A stretch of 64,000 nt of DNA, from assembly GCA_018350325.1 (NCBI GenBank), contig JAEVLN010000005.1:2428142-2492141 (forward strand), given 5' to 3'. The stretch is from Globodera rostochiensis. Lineage: Eukaryota; Nematoda; Chromadorea; Rhabditida; Heteroderidae. Position numbers and translations under genes: made by a program. The notes under the pieces were generated by a model. That model did no database searches. It saw nothing but the letters and a program-made list of their open reading frames with translations, and had not been told where the DNA came from. Each line of letters begins with the position of its first letter. Positions within the stretch are counted from its first letter, which is position 1. Shown here one piece after another: positions 1 to 11,898 of this stretch.

Positions 1-137
1 ACTGATTCATAAAACCTTTTCAAAAAGCAATTTTTTCCTTCCCCCCCCCCCCGTAGTGTCTCCTCGTAAATAGTTTTTCTTATAAATAGACAATAATTAA
101 AAATTGAAAATTATTATATTTGAATATTTTCCCAAAA

Positions 138-1638
138 ATGTTTCTCCCAATTTTACTCTTTAATGTTTTGCTCGTTCTCTCAGAGAGCGCTCCATGGCAA
201 CAAAAAAAGGCAGCATTAGTTCCAAAAGAAGATGATGTTCCGGTAAATTTTGGTCGGCTTCCTAGAATTATTTAAGCTTAAAAACTTTAAATTACAAAAA
301 TATTAATTCATTTAAGCTTAAAAACTTTAAATTTACAAAATATTAATTCATTTAAGCTTAAAAACTTTAAATTACAAAAATATTAATTCATTTAAGCTTA
401 AAAACTTTAAATTTACAAAATATTAATTCATTTAAGCTTAAAAACTTTAAATTACAAAAATATTAATTCATTTAAGCTTAAAAACTTTAAATTTACAAAA
501 TATTAATTCATTTAAGCTTAAAAACTTTAAATTACAAAAATATTAATTCATTTAAGCTTAAAAACTTTTCAAATTACAAAATATTAATTTATTTAAGCTT
601 AAAAACTTTAAATTTACAAAATATTAATTCATTTAAGCTTAAAAACTTTTCAAATTACAAAATATTAATTTATTTAAGCTTAAAAACTTTTCAAATTACA
701 AAATATTTAAATATAAAAACAATTGTTTTAAAAAGTGGCCATGGTAAAGAATTGCGGTCACGACGAAAAAAAATCTTAGCAATATAGAATGCATTTTTTA
801 GGGTGAAAAATGCGTAGAACACGAATTAGAGCTCGGATTTTGTGAATTCCAAACCCCGAACACGAATTCGAACAATTTTTCGAAATTTCAGCTACGTGAG
901 CTTAAAATCTTCAGAAAATGCACGAAAATGTTTGCAAAAATCGGATAACAAAACATAGAAACCCCAAAAAAAGTTGCATTTTGAACTTTTTAAAAAAGGT
1001 TCGAGTTCCGGGGTTCGACATGCACAAAATCCGAGCTCGGATTCGTGTTCTACGCTTATTTTTACCCTAAAAAACATGGATTTAAATTTAAAACATAATT
1101 AACTTCTTTTTTTTTTAATTTCGTCGGGACCGCAATTCGTTACCATTGCCTAAAAAACATTAAGATTACAAATAAAATATTTGATGCCACTTTTAAGTGT
1201 GTTAACTTTTTTTGTTTATTGTCATATTTATGCAATTTAATTGTTGTTTTTATATTAAAAGCTGTCCAAATGCCGCGACGGCCGGGAAGGAATTCAAATA
1301 GAGGACGTGAAGAAGCGTGATTTAAGCGCGGGGGACAAGCTTGGAATCGCTATGTTTCTAGCATTAGTTATGGAGAAATGTCCCTACGAAGTTTTGCCGT
1401 TTATTGAACATGTAAGCGCATTTTTAAAAAAAAAATTACAATCTTTTAAATAAACAAAATTCAGTGTAACGCCGAATTATCCAAAGATGACATGTATTTT
1501 TGTTTGTTGAATGGATTCCTTGTCCTTTTCGACGTGGACGAGGACAAATGTGCCGAAAAAAGTGAGGCGGAGGATTTTGCAAAAAAGTGTGGAATAATCA
1601 AAGGCACCAAATTGGGCAAATGGCGCGTTTTTAAGTGA
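138..1638 (+). CDS. small secreted six-cysteine protein (three exons)
   Basis: I do not recognise the family. Exons are 138-242, 1262-1411 and 1465-1638, with GT/AG introns and consistent phases, giving 142 aa. The N-terminus (MFLPILLFNVLLVLSES) is a clear signal peptide with likely cleavage near residue 18. The remainder is charged and probably helical, with six cysteines (KCRDG, KCPYE, HCNAE, FCLLN, KCAEK, KCGII), enough for three disulfides. It ends in GKWRVFK before TGA, and an AATAAA lies about 85 bp downstream. Intron 1 is about 1 kb and almost entirely repeat: a 40-bp tandem array followed by an inverted-repeat element. Small secreted Cys-rich proteins of this size are common among plant-parasitic nematode effectors, but that role is only a possibility here. 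The start is the first ATG ahead of the hydrophobic stretch; an extra upstream exon cannot be excluded. Confidence 0.65.
271..718. repeat. 40-bp tandem repeat in intron 1 of the secreted protein gene
   Basis: The unit begins TTTAAGCTTAAAAACTTTAA and ends TATTAATTCA, with about 11 copies. Two variants (ATTACAAAAA and ATTTACAAAA) alternate at first, giving an 80-bp higher-order period; later copies carry a TTTTCAAATT variant. Confidence 0.9.
737..1150. mobile_element. long inverted-repeat (foldback) element, MULE-like
   Basis: The left arm reads GGCCATGGTAAAGAATTGCG and the right end is its near-exact reverse complement (CGCAATTCGTTACCATTGCC). The arms extend roughly 200 bp each and include a shared AGAACACGAAT...AGCTCGGATTTTGTG segment. 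Flanks are A-rich, so the target duplication (about TTAAAAAGT versus TAAAAAACA) is not clear. No transposase is visible. Confidence 0.65.
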
Positions 1639-2801
1639 TCAGAGAGTGAGTGAATCAATCGATCGCTTAATAATTGACGACACAACGAACTACACATTAT
1701 ACAATATATAATGATGTTGTTTTGAATAAAAAGCTATTAACTATAATTATAAGTACCTAAAGCGTCTTGAACCCGGAATTTTGAAAAGCTTTGGACCAGA
1801 AGTTGCCAGGAAATACGCAAACCTTGGTCTCGAGTATTTGATTGAGTCTCAATTCTGTGCGAAAGATTAAAATTGTACACTCGATGATGCCATTATTAGT
1901 GGGTGTACATTTAGTCCCGTCGGGACCAAAAAACCAAGACCGGCATTGGCATCTAGAACAGGTTAGGCGGGGCTGGTTCAACACCAGCGTCCGCGGCTAA
2001 TCGGGAACCAATGTGTTGGACCGCTACACCAAGAGTCTCGGCTCTTGAGTCTCGAAAAATCTCGCTTTTTGGTCTCGAGGCTCGGGGTCAACTTTCGGTA
2101 AGGTTCTTGAGTCTAAATTTTCATCACTACGCTATACCACGCCGTTTCCAATAAAAGTCGCCCGGGATTGAGTACCTATCAAAAAGTTCAAAAAATTTTA
2201 TTTTTCAAATTTTGTTCAAACTGACCGATTTAAACACTATCTAAAAAATGTTTTGAAGCGGGGCAATTCGATTAAAATTGGCACAATTTTAAGGGTTATT
2301 GCGTTGCCGTGTCAATGTCCGTCCGTCCGTCGTGGACTATTTTGCCCCTTTTTTTGAACTTTTTACCATTGACAAGACGACACATTCTGTCCGCAATTTG
2401 TCTCTCGCCGTAGGCGTAACACGCGAACTCTCAATAAAATGCGTCGTCACCCATTTTCATTTCATTGTGACTTTTGTGTTGTGTTGTGTCATTTGCTTTC
2501 TTCTCTCCAAAAAAGCAGAGGGCACACATATCAGAAAGTCCATTAGAGCGATTGGCATTTCTTTGGAAAAATTTTGCTTAATGAAAAAACAGGATGGCAC
2601 AGACCCCACAGCGTTTAACGGGCAGAAAACAAAATAAATTAAAATGAAAAAAAAAATTGGAGAGTTTAAGGGTGCCGGCTTTTTGAAAATTTATGCAGCG
2701 CACGCCCTCTGGTCAAGAGCGTAAGCGAGAATTTTCGAGTTGAGAACTAAAAATCGTTGATTTTTTTAGTAAAAGATATACAGATTGAGTTTACTAATGA
2801 G

Positions 2802-2978
2802 TAGTGTGCGGCACGATACGATATTTCGATATAAATATCGCGATATATCGCGATATTTATATCGAAATATCGTATCGAATATCGTAACGGAAAAAAGTTA
2901 TTATTTCGATATTTTTCGATACCGATATTTTATCGAAATATCATTTGAATATCGTATCGAGGCCATTGCCGCACACTA
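2802..2978. mobile_element. hAT-type MITE with an exact 8-bp target duplication
   Basis: The ends are TAGTGTGCGGCA and its exact reverse complement TGCCGCACACTA. The element is flanked on both sides by CTAATGAG (2794-2801 and 2979-2986). The 8-bp duplication and a TA..G terminus fit the hAT superfamily. The interior is built on CGATAT/ATATCG and includes a perfect 64-bp palindrome at 2814-2877. Confidence 0.9.
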
Positions 2979-3522
2979 CTAATGAGGAACTGGAAAGTTG
3001 TGCTTTTTTATTAACAAAATGGATTTTTTTTTTGAGAAAATATGAAAAAAGATATCAATTATATTTAAAAACCGATTTTTGGAGTTAATGATTTTTAACT
3101 AGAAGACAATTATCCTTAAGTTGAGCAAAAGTGGTTTTAAACCGGAGGTATCGGGTTTTGGTTAGGCCGGGTTTTCGACACTTTTGGTTTCGGTGCTCAA
3201 ATAAAAAATAATAATATTCAATAAAACGCGAAAAGAGAATTAATAATTAAAAATATGCATAATTTATTTTAAAAATGTAAATGAGATTTAATAGCATTTA
3301 ATGAGGAAGATAGCGTAAATGAAATTAAATACCGAATCTTCGGCGCCCACCCAATGAAACGGAAATGATGATGAGTAACCCATAAAATAATGATGGATTG
3401 AAGCGCAATGGGACGAGCAGAAGCGAGAGGCCCCCCCCAGGCACCATCAGTGGCAGACAAACAGAGACGGACGGGACGGAGTCAGCGCGTAATGGCAATG
3501 GAAGTGCCGTGCCACCGGGAAG

Positions 3523-3523
<1 letters not shown>

Positions 3524-3553
<30 letters not shown>
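3524..3553. repeat. 30-nt poly(C) tract
   Basis: This is an uninterrupted run of about 30 C followed by GGGGG. It creates proline-rich open frames on the plus strand that I treat as artefacts. Confidence 0.9.
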
Positions 3554-3555
<2 letters not shown>

Positions 3556-3732
3556 GGGCATGGGCGGGAATGACACGGACGGAGACATAACGCCCAAGGG
3601 TGTGGAAGCCCTTCGGATTTGGGCAGAATTCTTGCAAATTTGCACAACAAAATGTCATAGAGTATCGGAGAATTCCCCACCGGCCCAATATTCTTACCGT
3701 ATAAATTACCGACTCCAAATTCCCTGCAGGAG

Positions 3733-3800
3733 AATTCCCCGGTTCCCAATTCCCCGGTTCCCAATTCCCCGGTTCCCAATTCCCCGGTTCCCAATTCCCC
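3733..3800. repeat. 15-bp tandem repeat
   Basis: The unit GGTTCCCAATTCCCC is repeated about 4.5 times nearly perfectly, followed by diverged copies to about 3835. Confidence 0.9.
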
Positions 3801-3854
3801 GCTGAAGAATTCCACGGTGCTCAATTCCCCGTCGCCCAAGGATTGGTTGGAAAC

Positions 3855-4315
3855 AATTTACAGAAAAAGATTCAGGAACCGCTTTGAAACCAAAAATGCC
3901 AAAAAATTAGAAACCGCGTTGGAACCAGAACCGCCATAATTTTGAAACCGTAACTGCCAAAACGCGGAACCATTTTGATACCAGAACCGCCAAAACATGA
4001 ACCGTTTTAAACCAGAACTAGCAAAATCAGGAACCGCTTCAAAACCGGAACCATCAAAACCATATGGAACCGGACTGCCAAAACCCGAAACCGTCTTGGA
4101 ACCGGAACCGTAAATATCAGAAAACCGCTTTGAAACGGGAATCGCAAAAACCCGGAACCGTTATGGAACCGGAACCACCAAAATCAGAAAACCGGCTGAA
4201 ACCGAAACCGCCAAAACCCGGAACCGCTTTGAAACCGGAACCGCCAAAACCCGGAACCGTTATGGAACCGAGCCGCCAAAGCTCGTAACGGTTTTGAAAC
4301 TGGAACCGACAAAAA
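3855..4315. repeat. degenerate AACCGGAACCGCCAAAAC tandem repeat
   Basis: Imperfect repeats of a unit containing GAAACCGGAACCGCCAAAAC, with a period of roughly 36-40 bp. The repeats keep reading frames open on both strands, so those frames are not evidence of a gene. Confidence 0.8.
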
Positions 4316-6509
4316 TAAAAATATATTAAACGACATTTATTCATTTTTTCTTCAAATTCCGAGTGATTCACATTCTATCAGTCGACAAAATCGCGGAGAG
4401 ATTCTGTAAAAAAATTGTTTTCCCCCATTTGCTCAAATGATTTTAAATGAATTGGGTGAATTAATTAACTTTTTTATTATTTATTCGTTGCTGACGGGGA
4501 CATTGGACGATGATTCATTAATAAAATATGTGTAAGTGGTGAAGTCCAGGCTAATGTGCAGTTCTATCTACACAGTTTTTCACTTTTGAATTGTGCATTT
4601 ATTTTTATTGGTTAGTGAAATAACTGCGAGAGATTTCATTTTTGTTTAAAAAATTTGTAATTTTTCTTTACATAGAATAGGCAAAAATGTTTGGCTGCTG
4701 CACTTTCACCCAATCAGGGATCTCAGAATGCCCTCTTTTAATGGCAAATGCCATTTTTTTGAAAATTTGCCATTCATTACATTTGCCATTTCTTCACACT
4801 TGCCATTATTTTGCCATTTCTTGGAACTTTTGGGCAAATTGATCACCTTTCCATTCCTAAAAAGCTTCAAAAATTACCGTATTTTAAAATTTTGGTTGCA
4901 ACTCAACAAATTGAGTCAAAAATTCAAAATTTTTTTCTCGGTGGCGCCTATCGGCACCCCCGACACCCCCCCCCCTAAAAGTAAAGCAGAATTCGCAAAA
5001 AAAAATTGCTTTTTTGAAAATTCCTTAGCAAAGATGCAGTAAAAATGGAAAATGCACCCCCCCCCCCCCCCTAAAAAAAACGGGTGCCACTACAATGGCG
5101 TTTTTCGGACCCATTAATGTCATTACAATGCCATTTTTTGAAACCCTTAATGCCATTTCTTAGAAGCCATTGTTATGGTGTCTCGAAGGTAATCTGAGGC
5201 CCTGCACCCAATTGATAATCATCACCATGTCGGCATATGGTCTGCGCTGCCGGTCGATGAGTTATGTGCTGAAAGCGAGCCAAAATGCCGCCAAATCAAT
5301 TCTTTTGGTTGTGTCATTTGGAAAAGTTTCACAAATTGATTTATTAAAATGTTTAAAGGAAAATATTTCAATTTTTTTTTTCGATTTGTTGAGAAACTGT
5401 TCAAAATCAAATGATTCCTGTTAATGGGAGACTGTCCAAATCTTAAAGTCCGTTTGACAATTACAGTATTCGTAAAATTGGACAATCAAAAATTGACCCC
5501 TAAATTTGTTGGGCACCTCTGAAGTACGAAATACTAAAATGATTGATTGATTAATTCAGAATTGGCGGCATTAACACCAGGGAGGTAACCGGACACCAAA
5601 AAAGTCAGGAAACCGGAATTCCGGATCCAAAAATGTCCGGAATCCGGAAATTTCGAAATCTCAATGAAATTTTCAAATTTTTTTATCATTTTTTTCGTAT
5701 GCAGTTTTTGGTCCATTTTTTTAAAGAAATTTCATCAAGATCCACCACCAAACTGATGCAAAAACTATGAAAACCCTGCAAATTTTTGTAAATTTCGGGA
5801 TTTTTTTGTTAAAAAGTCCGGAATCCGGGGGGGGGGGCTTGGATAACTTTTAATCCAAAGTTTTGGACACTTTAGGTGCATGGATTCAAATGCAAACGCA
5901 CGATGAATGGGCGAGTACTACGGAAACATGGTCCCTACAGAAAGGGAATTGAGGACCGTTGTCTTTTTCTCAACTGTACGAATGGTAAATGAAGCAAATT
6001 TCAATTTATTTGAAAAATTTATAAATTTGTTAACTCAAAAAGGTTATAATAGTTCACATGCCCCCAATTTTTTCATAATTAAGGACCAAAAGTTCTGAAA
6101 TTAAAGTTACCAAAAGATTCAAAACATTTTTTGAAGTAATTTTACATAAATAAATGAAATAAAAAATCAATTTGTTTAGTCGATTAATTTTTTTAAACAA
6201 TTGTCCCCAAAATTATATTTTGGACGAGCGTAGACATCCGAGGCATCCATCCCTTTTGAGGTGTTTATTTTTAGGGGAGGGTTAGGTTTAGAGCTATAGA
6301 GCTATTGGATTGGGTTTTCTGATAGTTTTTTTTATGTTTGAAATCGGAGCCCTATACAAAGGACAAATCTTAAAAATGCGGGACTATTTTTAAGATCGGT
6401 GCTTTGAATGAATTCAAACTTAAAATATTTAAAAAAAAAACATAATAAAATTAATTTTTTTTTGTTAAACGAAACGTTTCTCTCTTTCAGGACAAAGAAT
6501 TCATTCAGA

Positions 6510-7031
6510 ATGGGAATGTGTTGCGACTTTCGCGCTACAATTTTGCCAAACTGCAAGAGTAACCCAAACTTTTTTGATGTTAATGGCTTTAAATGCGCGT
6601 GCCAAATTGGAGAAAAGGATTCCGACATGTCCAATGACAGCATGCCAACAATCCCAGAGGTGTTTAGCCCATTGAATTAATGATTTTTAAAATATATTAA
6701 TTAATGTTTAGTGCCAAGCCTATAACAACCACTACAACAACAAATCCAACGACTACAACAACCACAACAACGACTGTTTCCTCTACAGTTTTGCATCCAG
6801 CTTCGGCTTTAAGTTGGATTGAAAGGTAAATGCATGAGTAATAACGAAACATGAAGAAGATATTCATTTTATTAAAATTAATTTAATTTATTTATTTGTA
6901 TTAATAGAGTTGCCGTGAAATGTGGCACGTCTTTCTCATTTGCGACCCGCAGCATCAGTAAATTCAAAACAATCCTGCTAATAATCTGTCAGCTTGTTCT
7001 TGGTGCATTACGAGAAAATTTTGGCGTTTAA
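6510..7031 (+). CDS. Cys-rich/Thr-rich small protein with hydrophobic C-terminus (5' end uncertain)
   Basis: Family unrecognised. Exons 6510-6661, 6712-6825 and 6908-7031 join in phase to give 129 aa. The N-terminal exon is cysteine-rich (MCCDF, NCKSN, KCACQ) and acidic. The second is a mucin-like run of threonines broken by NP and ending in VSSTVLHPASALSWIER. The third has a hydrophobic stretch (TILLIICQLVLGAL) just before the stop, which could be a membrane anchor or GPI signal. The first exon is preceded by a TTTCAG acceptor at 6490, so an upstream exon, perhaps with a signal peptide, probably exists; I could not place it. The 6662 intron uses the second of two overlapping GT sites (GAGGT|GTTTAG), chosen because only it keeps the Thr-rich frame. 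Confidence 0.5.
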
Positions 7032-7399
7032 AAATTCTGTGTGTTTCAGCGATTGCGTGTGCCATGTCCGTTGAAGTTCATTTGGATGCAAATTGACGTG
7101 CAAACGGACAAATGACCGAAATATTGACAAAATACCTAAATGCTCATTTTAAATAAACCAAAATCGCTTCCATCATTTAAATTGTGTTAATTTGTCTCGT
7201 TGTCCTCCGTTCAATTATCTCACCAATTCTCATCCGCTTCCAGACTTTTTGATATGATATTGAATCTGATGAACTTATTAATATTTTTAACAATACTCAT
7301 TAGTTTGTTCTTGCACCGGTTACATATTACAATTATTATTGTTACATTATTTACACTCATTAGCGAATAAAAAGGACGAACAAAATAATATGCAATAAT

Positions 7400-7954
7400 T
7401 AGGGCCGCTAATTATATGGAAATCCATATTTTTTTTTGCGCACTCGTAACAGCGTATAAATGCCAGAAATAGTGTTTTTAGCTTTGGTTGGAGCTTCTAG
7501 AGCCCATTTTATAATCCATATTTTCCATATTTTTACATATTTTGCGATTTATATCCATATTCCATATTTTGTCATTTTTCAAAATTTTTTTAACAAAAAT
7601 GCAATAAAAACAAAAAATACACCCCTAAGGATCAACTTTTTCAAAATTTTCAAAAAATGCACCCCAAAAAATTGTCTTTTTCGTGACTAAAAATTCTGTC
7701 ACCAAAAAATGAAAATTTTTAAAAATTCTGTTTATTTTCAAAATTTTCTCTGAAATGCCTTTAATTTGCATATAAAAATTTTTATTTCTCTTATTACTTC
7801 AATTAGGGAATTGTTCCCATTTTTTGCAATATTTAAAAAAAAATTTATCCATATTTCGTCCATATTTTACAATTTTTGTCCATATTTTGCAATTTTTCAT
7901 CCATATTTTATGGCCATATTTAGAGATTTTTTGTCCATATAATTCGCGGCCCTA
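7400..7954. mobile_element. non-autonomous hAT-type element
   Basis: Terminal inverted repeats are TAGGGCCGCTAATTATATGG and CCATATAATTCGCGGCCCTA. Flanks are GCAATAAT (7392-7399) and GCAATAAG (7955-7962), an 8-bp target duplication with one difference. The interior is AT-rich with repeated TCCATATTTT motifs and no transposase frame. Confidence 0.85.
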
Positions 7955-8055
7955 GCAATAAGAAAAAGAAATTGTCTTATTGTACTACGGCAATTAAACC
8001 CTTCATAGCCCTCTTCCATAACTTTGAACGATATGATCCTTTACTCATTAGTGAT

Positions 8056-8400
8056 CGCATCAGGTGTTTCCGACTGTAGTTGATTTCGACAGTAGTTGAT
8101 TTCGACAGTGAATTCCAAATAAATATTTCGAACTTGTCAGATATTTCGAATTTTCAACTTTTAAATGCTTTTTAGACCTGCTATACGTTATCCGTTTTGC
8201 TAAAAAAAAATGCATTTTTAGGTTGTTCGAATTTTTTACCTTTTCAGGTATTTTATATCATTACGTGGATCGAAATGCTCTAAAAATAAGAATTTTTTTT
8301 TTTTTTAGACTTTTTAAATTTTCAACAGTGGCACTGTCGAAGTCCACTGTGAAATCACTTTCTGTCGAAAATCAACTACTGTCGGAAACACATGATGCCC
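8056..8400. mobile_element. terminal-inverted-repeat element
   Basis: The left end CATCAGGTGTTTCCGACTGT and the right end (reverse complement CATCATGTGTTTCCGACAGT) match over about 35 bp including GTAGTTGATTT. TAGTGAT flanks both sides (8049-8055 and 8401-8407). Internal TTCGACAGTG motifs recur at 31.98-32.15 kb. Confidence 0.7.
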
Positions 8401-8738
8401 TAGTGATGATGCACGAGACCCAAAATTTCTCGATACTCGAGCCCGAGCCCGATACTTTACCTCGAGCCCGAGACTTCTAAAATCTACAGCCGGATTGATT
8501 GGGATGAAAATGTAACGATGCCTCTCGATGACTTTTCTCATTGGCGAGGAGCTTCTCGCGCGAGCATTCGGCTTAAAACCCGCAAAAACACTTCATAATT
8601 TTGATGTACCAATTACGCGTCAGAGTTGAGCACAAAAAAATTGTTATTAATCAAAAAGTAATTATAATAAAGTGATTAATGGATAAAACGGATCGGTTTA
8701 ATCTTCAACAACAACAAATATAAAAGATTACTTTTTCA

Positions 8739-11700
8739 CTAAATGCCATCGGCAATTTTGAATTTGAAGTTCGGTCCAAAGTTGGCTTCAATTTTGTCGC
8801 CAGGGTGAGACATCGTAACGCACGGAAACAAATCGGACAAATCGGCGTCAGAATCGACAAACAAATGGGCGGTGTCTTCAAAAACCAAACAAATTAAATG
8901 TAAAATTGTGGAATAAATCCCCTCTATTAAACACATTTAAACATTTAAACCATTCAATTCCTATTTGTCTCTAATACACGATTCTGTAATTTTTTGGTGG
9001 AAACCATTTTGTCAAAGTTGTGGTCCCTAGAAATGAAGTGCCCCTTCAATGGGGACTGAGTTGACCACTTCATTAAGTAGAATCGAGGTTTATATTGACT
9101 AAAAAATGTAAAATATTGACCTAAAAACCCCCAAAATATTGACCGAAAACCCAACCCAAAAAGTAACAAAATTGCTTTATTTTGGGGGAGGGGAAGGGGT
9201 GAGGGGGGGGGGGGGGGGGGTCGGCGGTGCCGATTGACGCCGCCCTGAAATAAAAAATATTTCGGGAAATCTCGATCTGGGGGGGGAGGGAGTTTGGTCC
9301 AAGAAAAAGTCTCATTTTTTATGAGTTTATTGCATTTTTCTTAAAAATTTTTGGGAAAAAGTGCCTAAAATATTGAATTTCTACAAGAAATTTTTGGGAA
9401 AATGTCATTTAATGATAAAATGGCGCAATAATGATTGGTAAATGGTTTGTTTAATAACTTGGAGAGGCACATTTAATCCACAATTTTCCCCAATTAAAAC
9501 GCAAATAAATTAAACAATTTAGTATTTTTCTCGAAAAAAAAAATTGGCTTTGTTTCTCACCCAAACGCTGTCCATTTTTTGTGTAAATGAGTTGGCGCGT
9601 TGCCAAATTGACGCCGCAGCCGATGACGTCGCCGGCACCAAATTCGGGGGGCTGCTTTCCATCGAAGGCGTGCGCGTGAACCCAAAAACTGCCCTCGTAG
9701 TCATATGCGTAAGTGCCTTCGTAACGTCCAACCCAATGGCCCAATGGCATTTGTTTGGGCGCAAGTCCAATGGACGAACCGCTAAATATAATTTTTTAGT
9801 GTAAAAGCTTCTAGAGCTTTTTCAAAGCTTAACTATTTATTTATTTAATTAACCCTTACTATGCATATTCTAATATTTTGACTTCGAAATAGAAAATGCC
9901 GGAATTCCCTTTCGGAATTGGCCGTTCAGCGAGCACAGAGCGATCATCACCTGCTGAAAAGCAAAGGGAATTCGAACATTTTTGTGAACTTTAACATAAA
10001 CTATTTTGGTCATATCACTTTAACTGAATAATAATACTGTATTTACCATAATATTTCCCAGCATTATATTGGACAATCAATCGATCGGGCTCACTCAGTG
10101 TGATGTTCTCGTGACATGCAGCAGAATCCCATCGATTTTGTTGTCGGATTAAGCCTAAGAAAATGAAAATATATTTGTTTTCAAATATTAAAACCGCAAA
10201 CTGTGCCTAAAAGAATTTCCGAATTCTGTGACAAAATTTATATAAATTGAATTACTTTTTCCATTTGTTGTATCATTTAACACGGCAACTGTCTTCTGCA
10301 AGTCGCCAGTGTTTTGTTGCTGTTCTTTCTGATACTGCTCCATCTTGGCAATCAGCTCGTTCTTCAACTGATTCATTCCCTTTAAATATTTAATTTGGAT
10401 TTTAATAACATTCCCTTTAATTATTTAATTTGGATTTAAAATAACATTCATTCCCTTTAATTATTTAATTGGATTTTAAATAACATTCATTCCCTTTAAC
10501 TATTTAATTTGGATTTTAAATAACATTCATTCCTTTAATATTTAATTTGGATTTTAAATAACATTCATTCCCTTTAATTATTTAATTTAGATTTTAAATA
10601 ACATTCCCTCTAATTATTTAATTTGGATTTTAAATAAAATTTGAAATGTTGGGATAATGCTGAAAAATGGGTTGGACACCGGTTTTACCCCCTCCTCTCA
10701 TCATAACTAACGATGAATAAATGATTTTTTCATGCAAATGCATTAAAAATAACAATTTTTGTAAAATTTTCAAAAATTTAGCGGTGCCTATCGTCTTGCC
10801 GGCGGTGCTGCTATTTGTTACTTTTACCGATATATTAAATAATATGTTTTGCTTGCTATGTTCCAAAAATAAAATTATATTTTTAATAAAAGGTTTATTT
10901 ATTATTTTAAATAAATAGTATTAGTATTTTTCAAAAAGTTTCGGAACTATACCTAAAAAATTTGTCCATAATAACCCACCTTTTGGAGCTCTTTCGAACT
11001 GTTTCCTAATTCGTCCATTTGATTCCGAAGCATTCTGTTCGTTTCTTTTTGTTCCTCAACAAACTGCCCCAACAAGTCGTTCAGTTGCTCTTTACGTTTA
11101 GGGATTATTGCTAATAGGTAAGTTATTTATTTTATTATTTTGAAGTTAAATATATAAAGTAAAGGAAAGCATTTGACAACAATTTCCTTTTACCATTTTT
11201 CTTTTGTGCTTCTATCAACGCGTCGGTGTCATGATGCTGTTTGTTCTGATACTCCTCCAATTTGGCGACAACCATCGCTTGGCCAGACTTCAGCGATTCG
11301 TTCATTTCTCGCATTTCTTTTTGTTGTTCTTTAAATTTGCCCAAATAACAATTACATAAATGAACAAAAAAAAAATTCAAAACAAATTTGTTAACCATTT
11401 TCAATACACTTACCATTCATTTTGAGACCATTTTTCTTTTGTCCATTCAATCCGTGGATTGCATAAATAATGAAAATAAATATAATAATGGAGCCCACGA
11501 TTTGAAACGGATCTAAAGAATCCACCAACAGAAGGCATACGATAGTTTAAGCAAGTTTAAATAGTTCTTACCGCATCGAAGCCATTTGATCGGATTTAAA
11601 ATTGAAAAAAAATTTCCAATTTTGCCATTCATTTCCAATCGATTCCGATGCTGCTCCGAAAAAAGACGCACTTCTCCGGATGAGTCCAAATTGGAAAATG

Positions 11701-11898
11701 TTGCACAATTTTCTGTAAACAGTGGCAATTTTATTCAATAAAAAGATTTTAATAAATAATTACAATTAACAGAACCAAATATTTTATTATTGTCCTTTTT
11801 TAATTCAAAACTTAAAATTAATCCATTTAACTTTTCTAATAATCGATTTTTTTACCCGGATCAGCGGTTATGTGCCCTCCGTTGATCAAAGCTGGCAT
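8739..11898 (-). CDS. membrane-anchored coiled-coil SPRY-domain protein, SPRYSEC/RanBPM-like
   Basis: Ten exons join in phase into 403 aa: 11898-11856, 11712-11572, 11512-11414, 11328-11194, 11089-10980, 10379-10256, 10154-10047, 9953-9860, 9781-9561 and 8875-8739. Residues 1-61 are hydrophilic with no signal peptide. A single membrane helix spans about 65-80 ([15 protein letters not shown]). Residues about 95-215 are Glu/Gln/Lys-rich coiled coil. The SPRY domain fills about 220-400 with family motifs [62 protein letters not shown] and [14 protein letters not shown] is a protein-binding beta-sandwich, and cyst nematodes use secreted versions (SPRYSECs) as effectors. This one lacks a cleavable signal, so I infer a membrane-tethered adaptor or an ancestral-type paralogue. 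Phase-1 introns dominate. The 685-bp last intron contains a G run and a dispersed repeat. Confidence 0.88.
10383..10640. repeat. ~42-bp tandem repeat in an intron of the SPRY gene
   Basis: Six imperfect copies of a unit containing CCCTTTAATTATTTAATTTG and ATTTTAAATAACATTC lie in the intron between the two coiled-coil exons at 10980 and 10379. Confidence 0.85.

Larger units (their letters stand above)
1639..6490. other. intergenic region with repeats, no convincing gene
   Basis: This stretch holds an AATAAA near 1723, a GAGTCTCGA/CTCGGGG-rich patch (2025-2110), a hAT-type MITE (2802-2978), a 30-nt C run, tandem repeats at 3.7-4.3 kb, and a dispersed GC-rich motif (GGTGGCGCCTATCGGCACC, 4939-4957). 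That motif recurs near 15.1, 37.9, 52.5 and 52.7 kb. The open frames here are low-complexity or cross simple repeats, and I see no coherent exon chain. Confidence 0.6.

Noticed and set aside
3398..3839. Overlapping proline- or glycine-rich ORFs on both strands
   Set aside because: They depend on the 30-nt C run and the 15-bp tandem repeat; no splice sites or homology.
5907..6098. Upstream exon for the Cys/Thr-rich gene
   Set aside because: The frame has no signal-peptide character and no donor that joins in phase to the 6491 acceptor.
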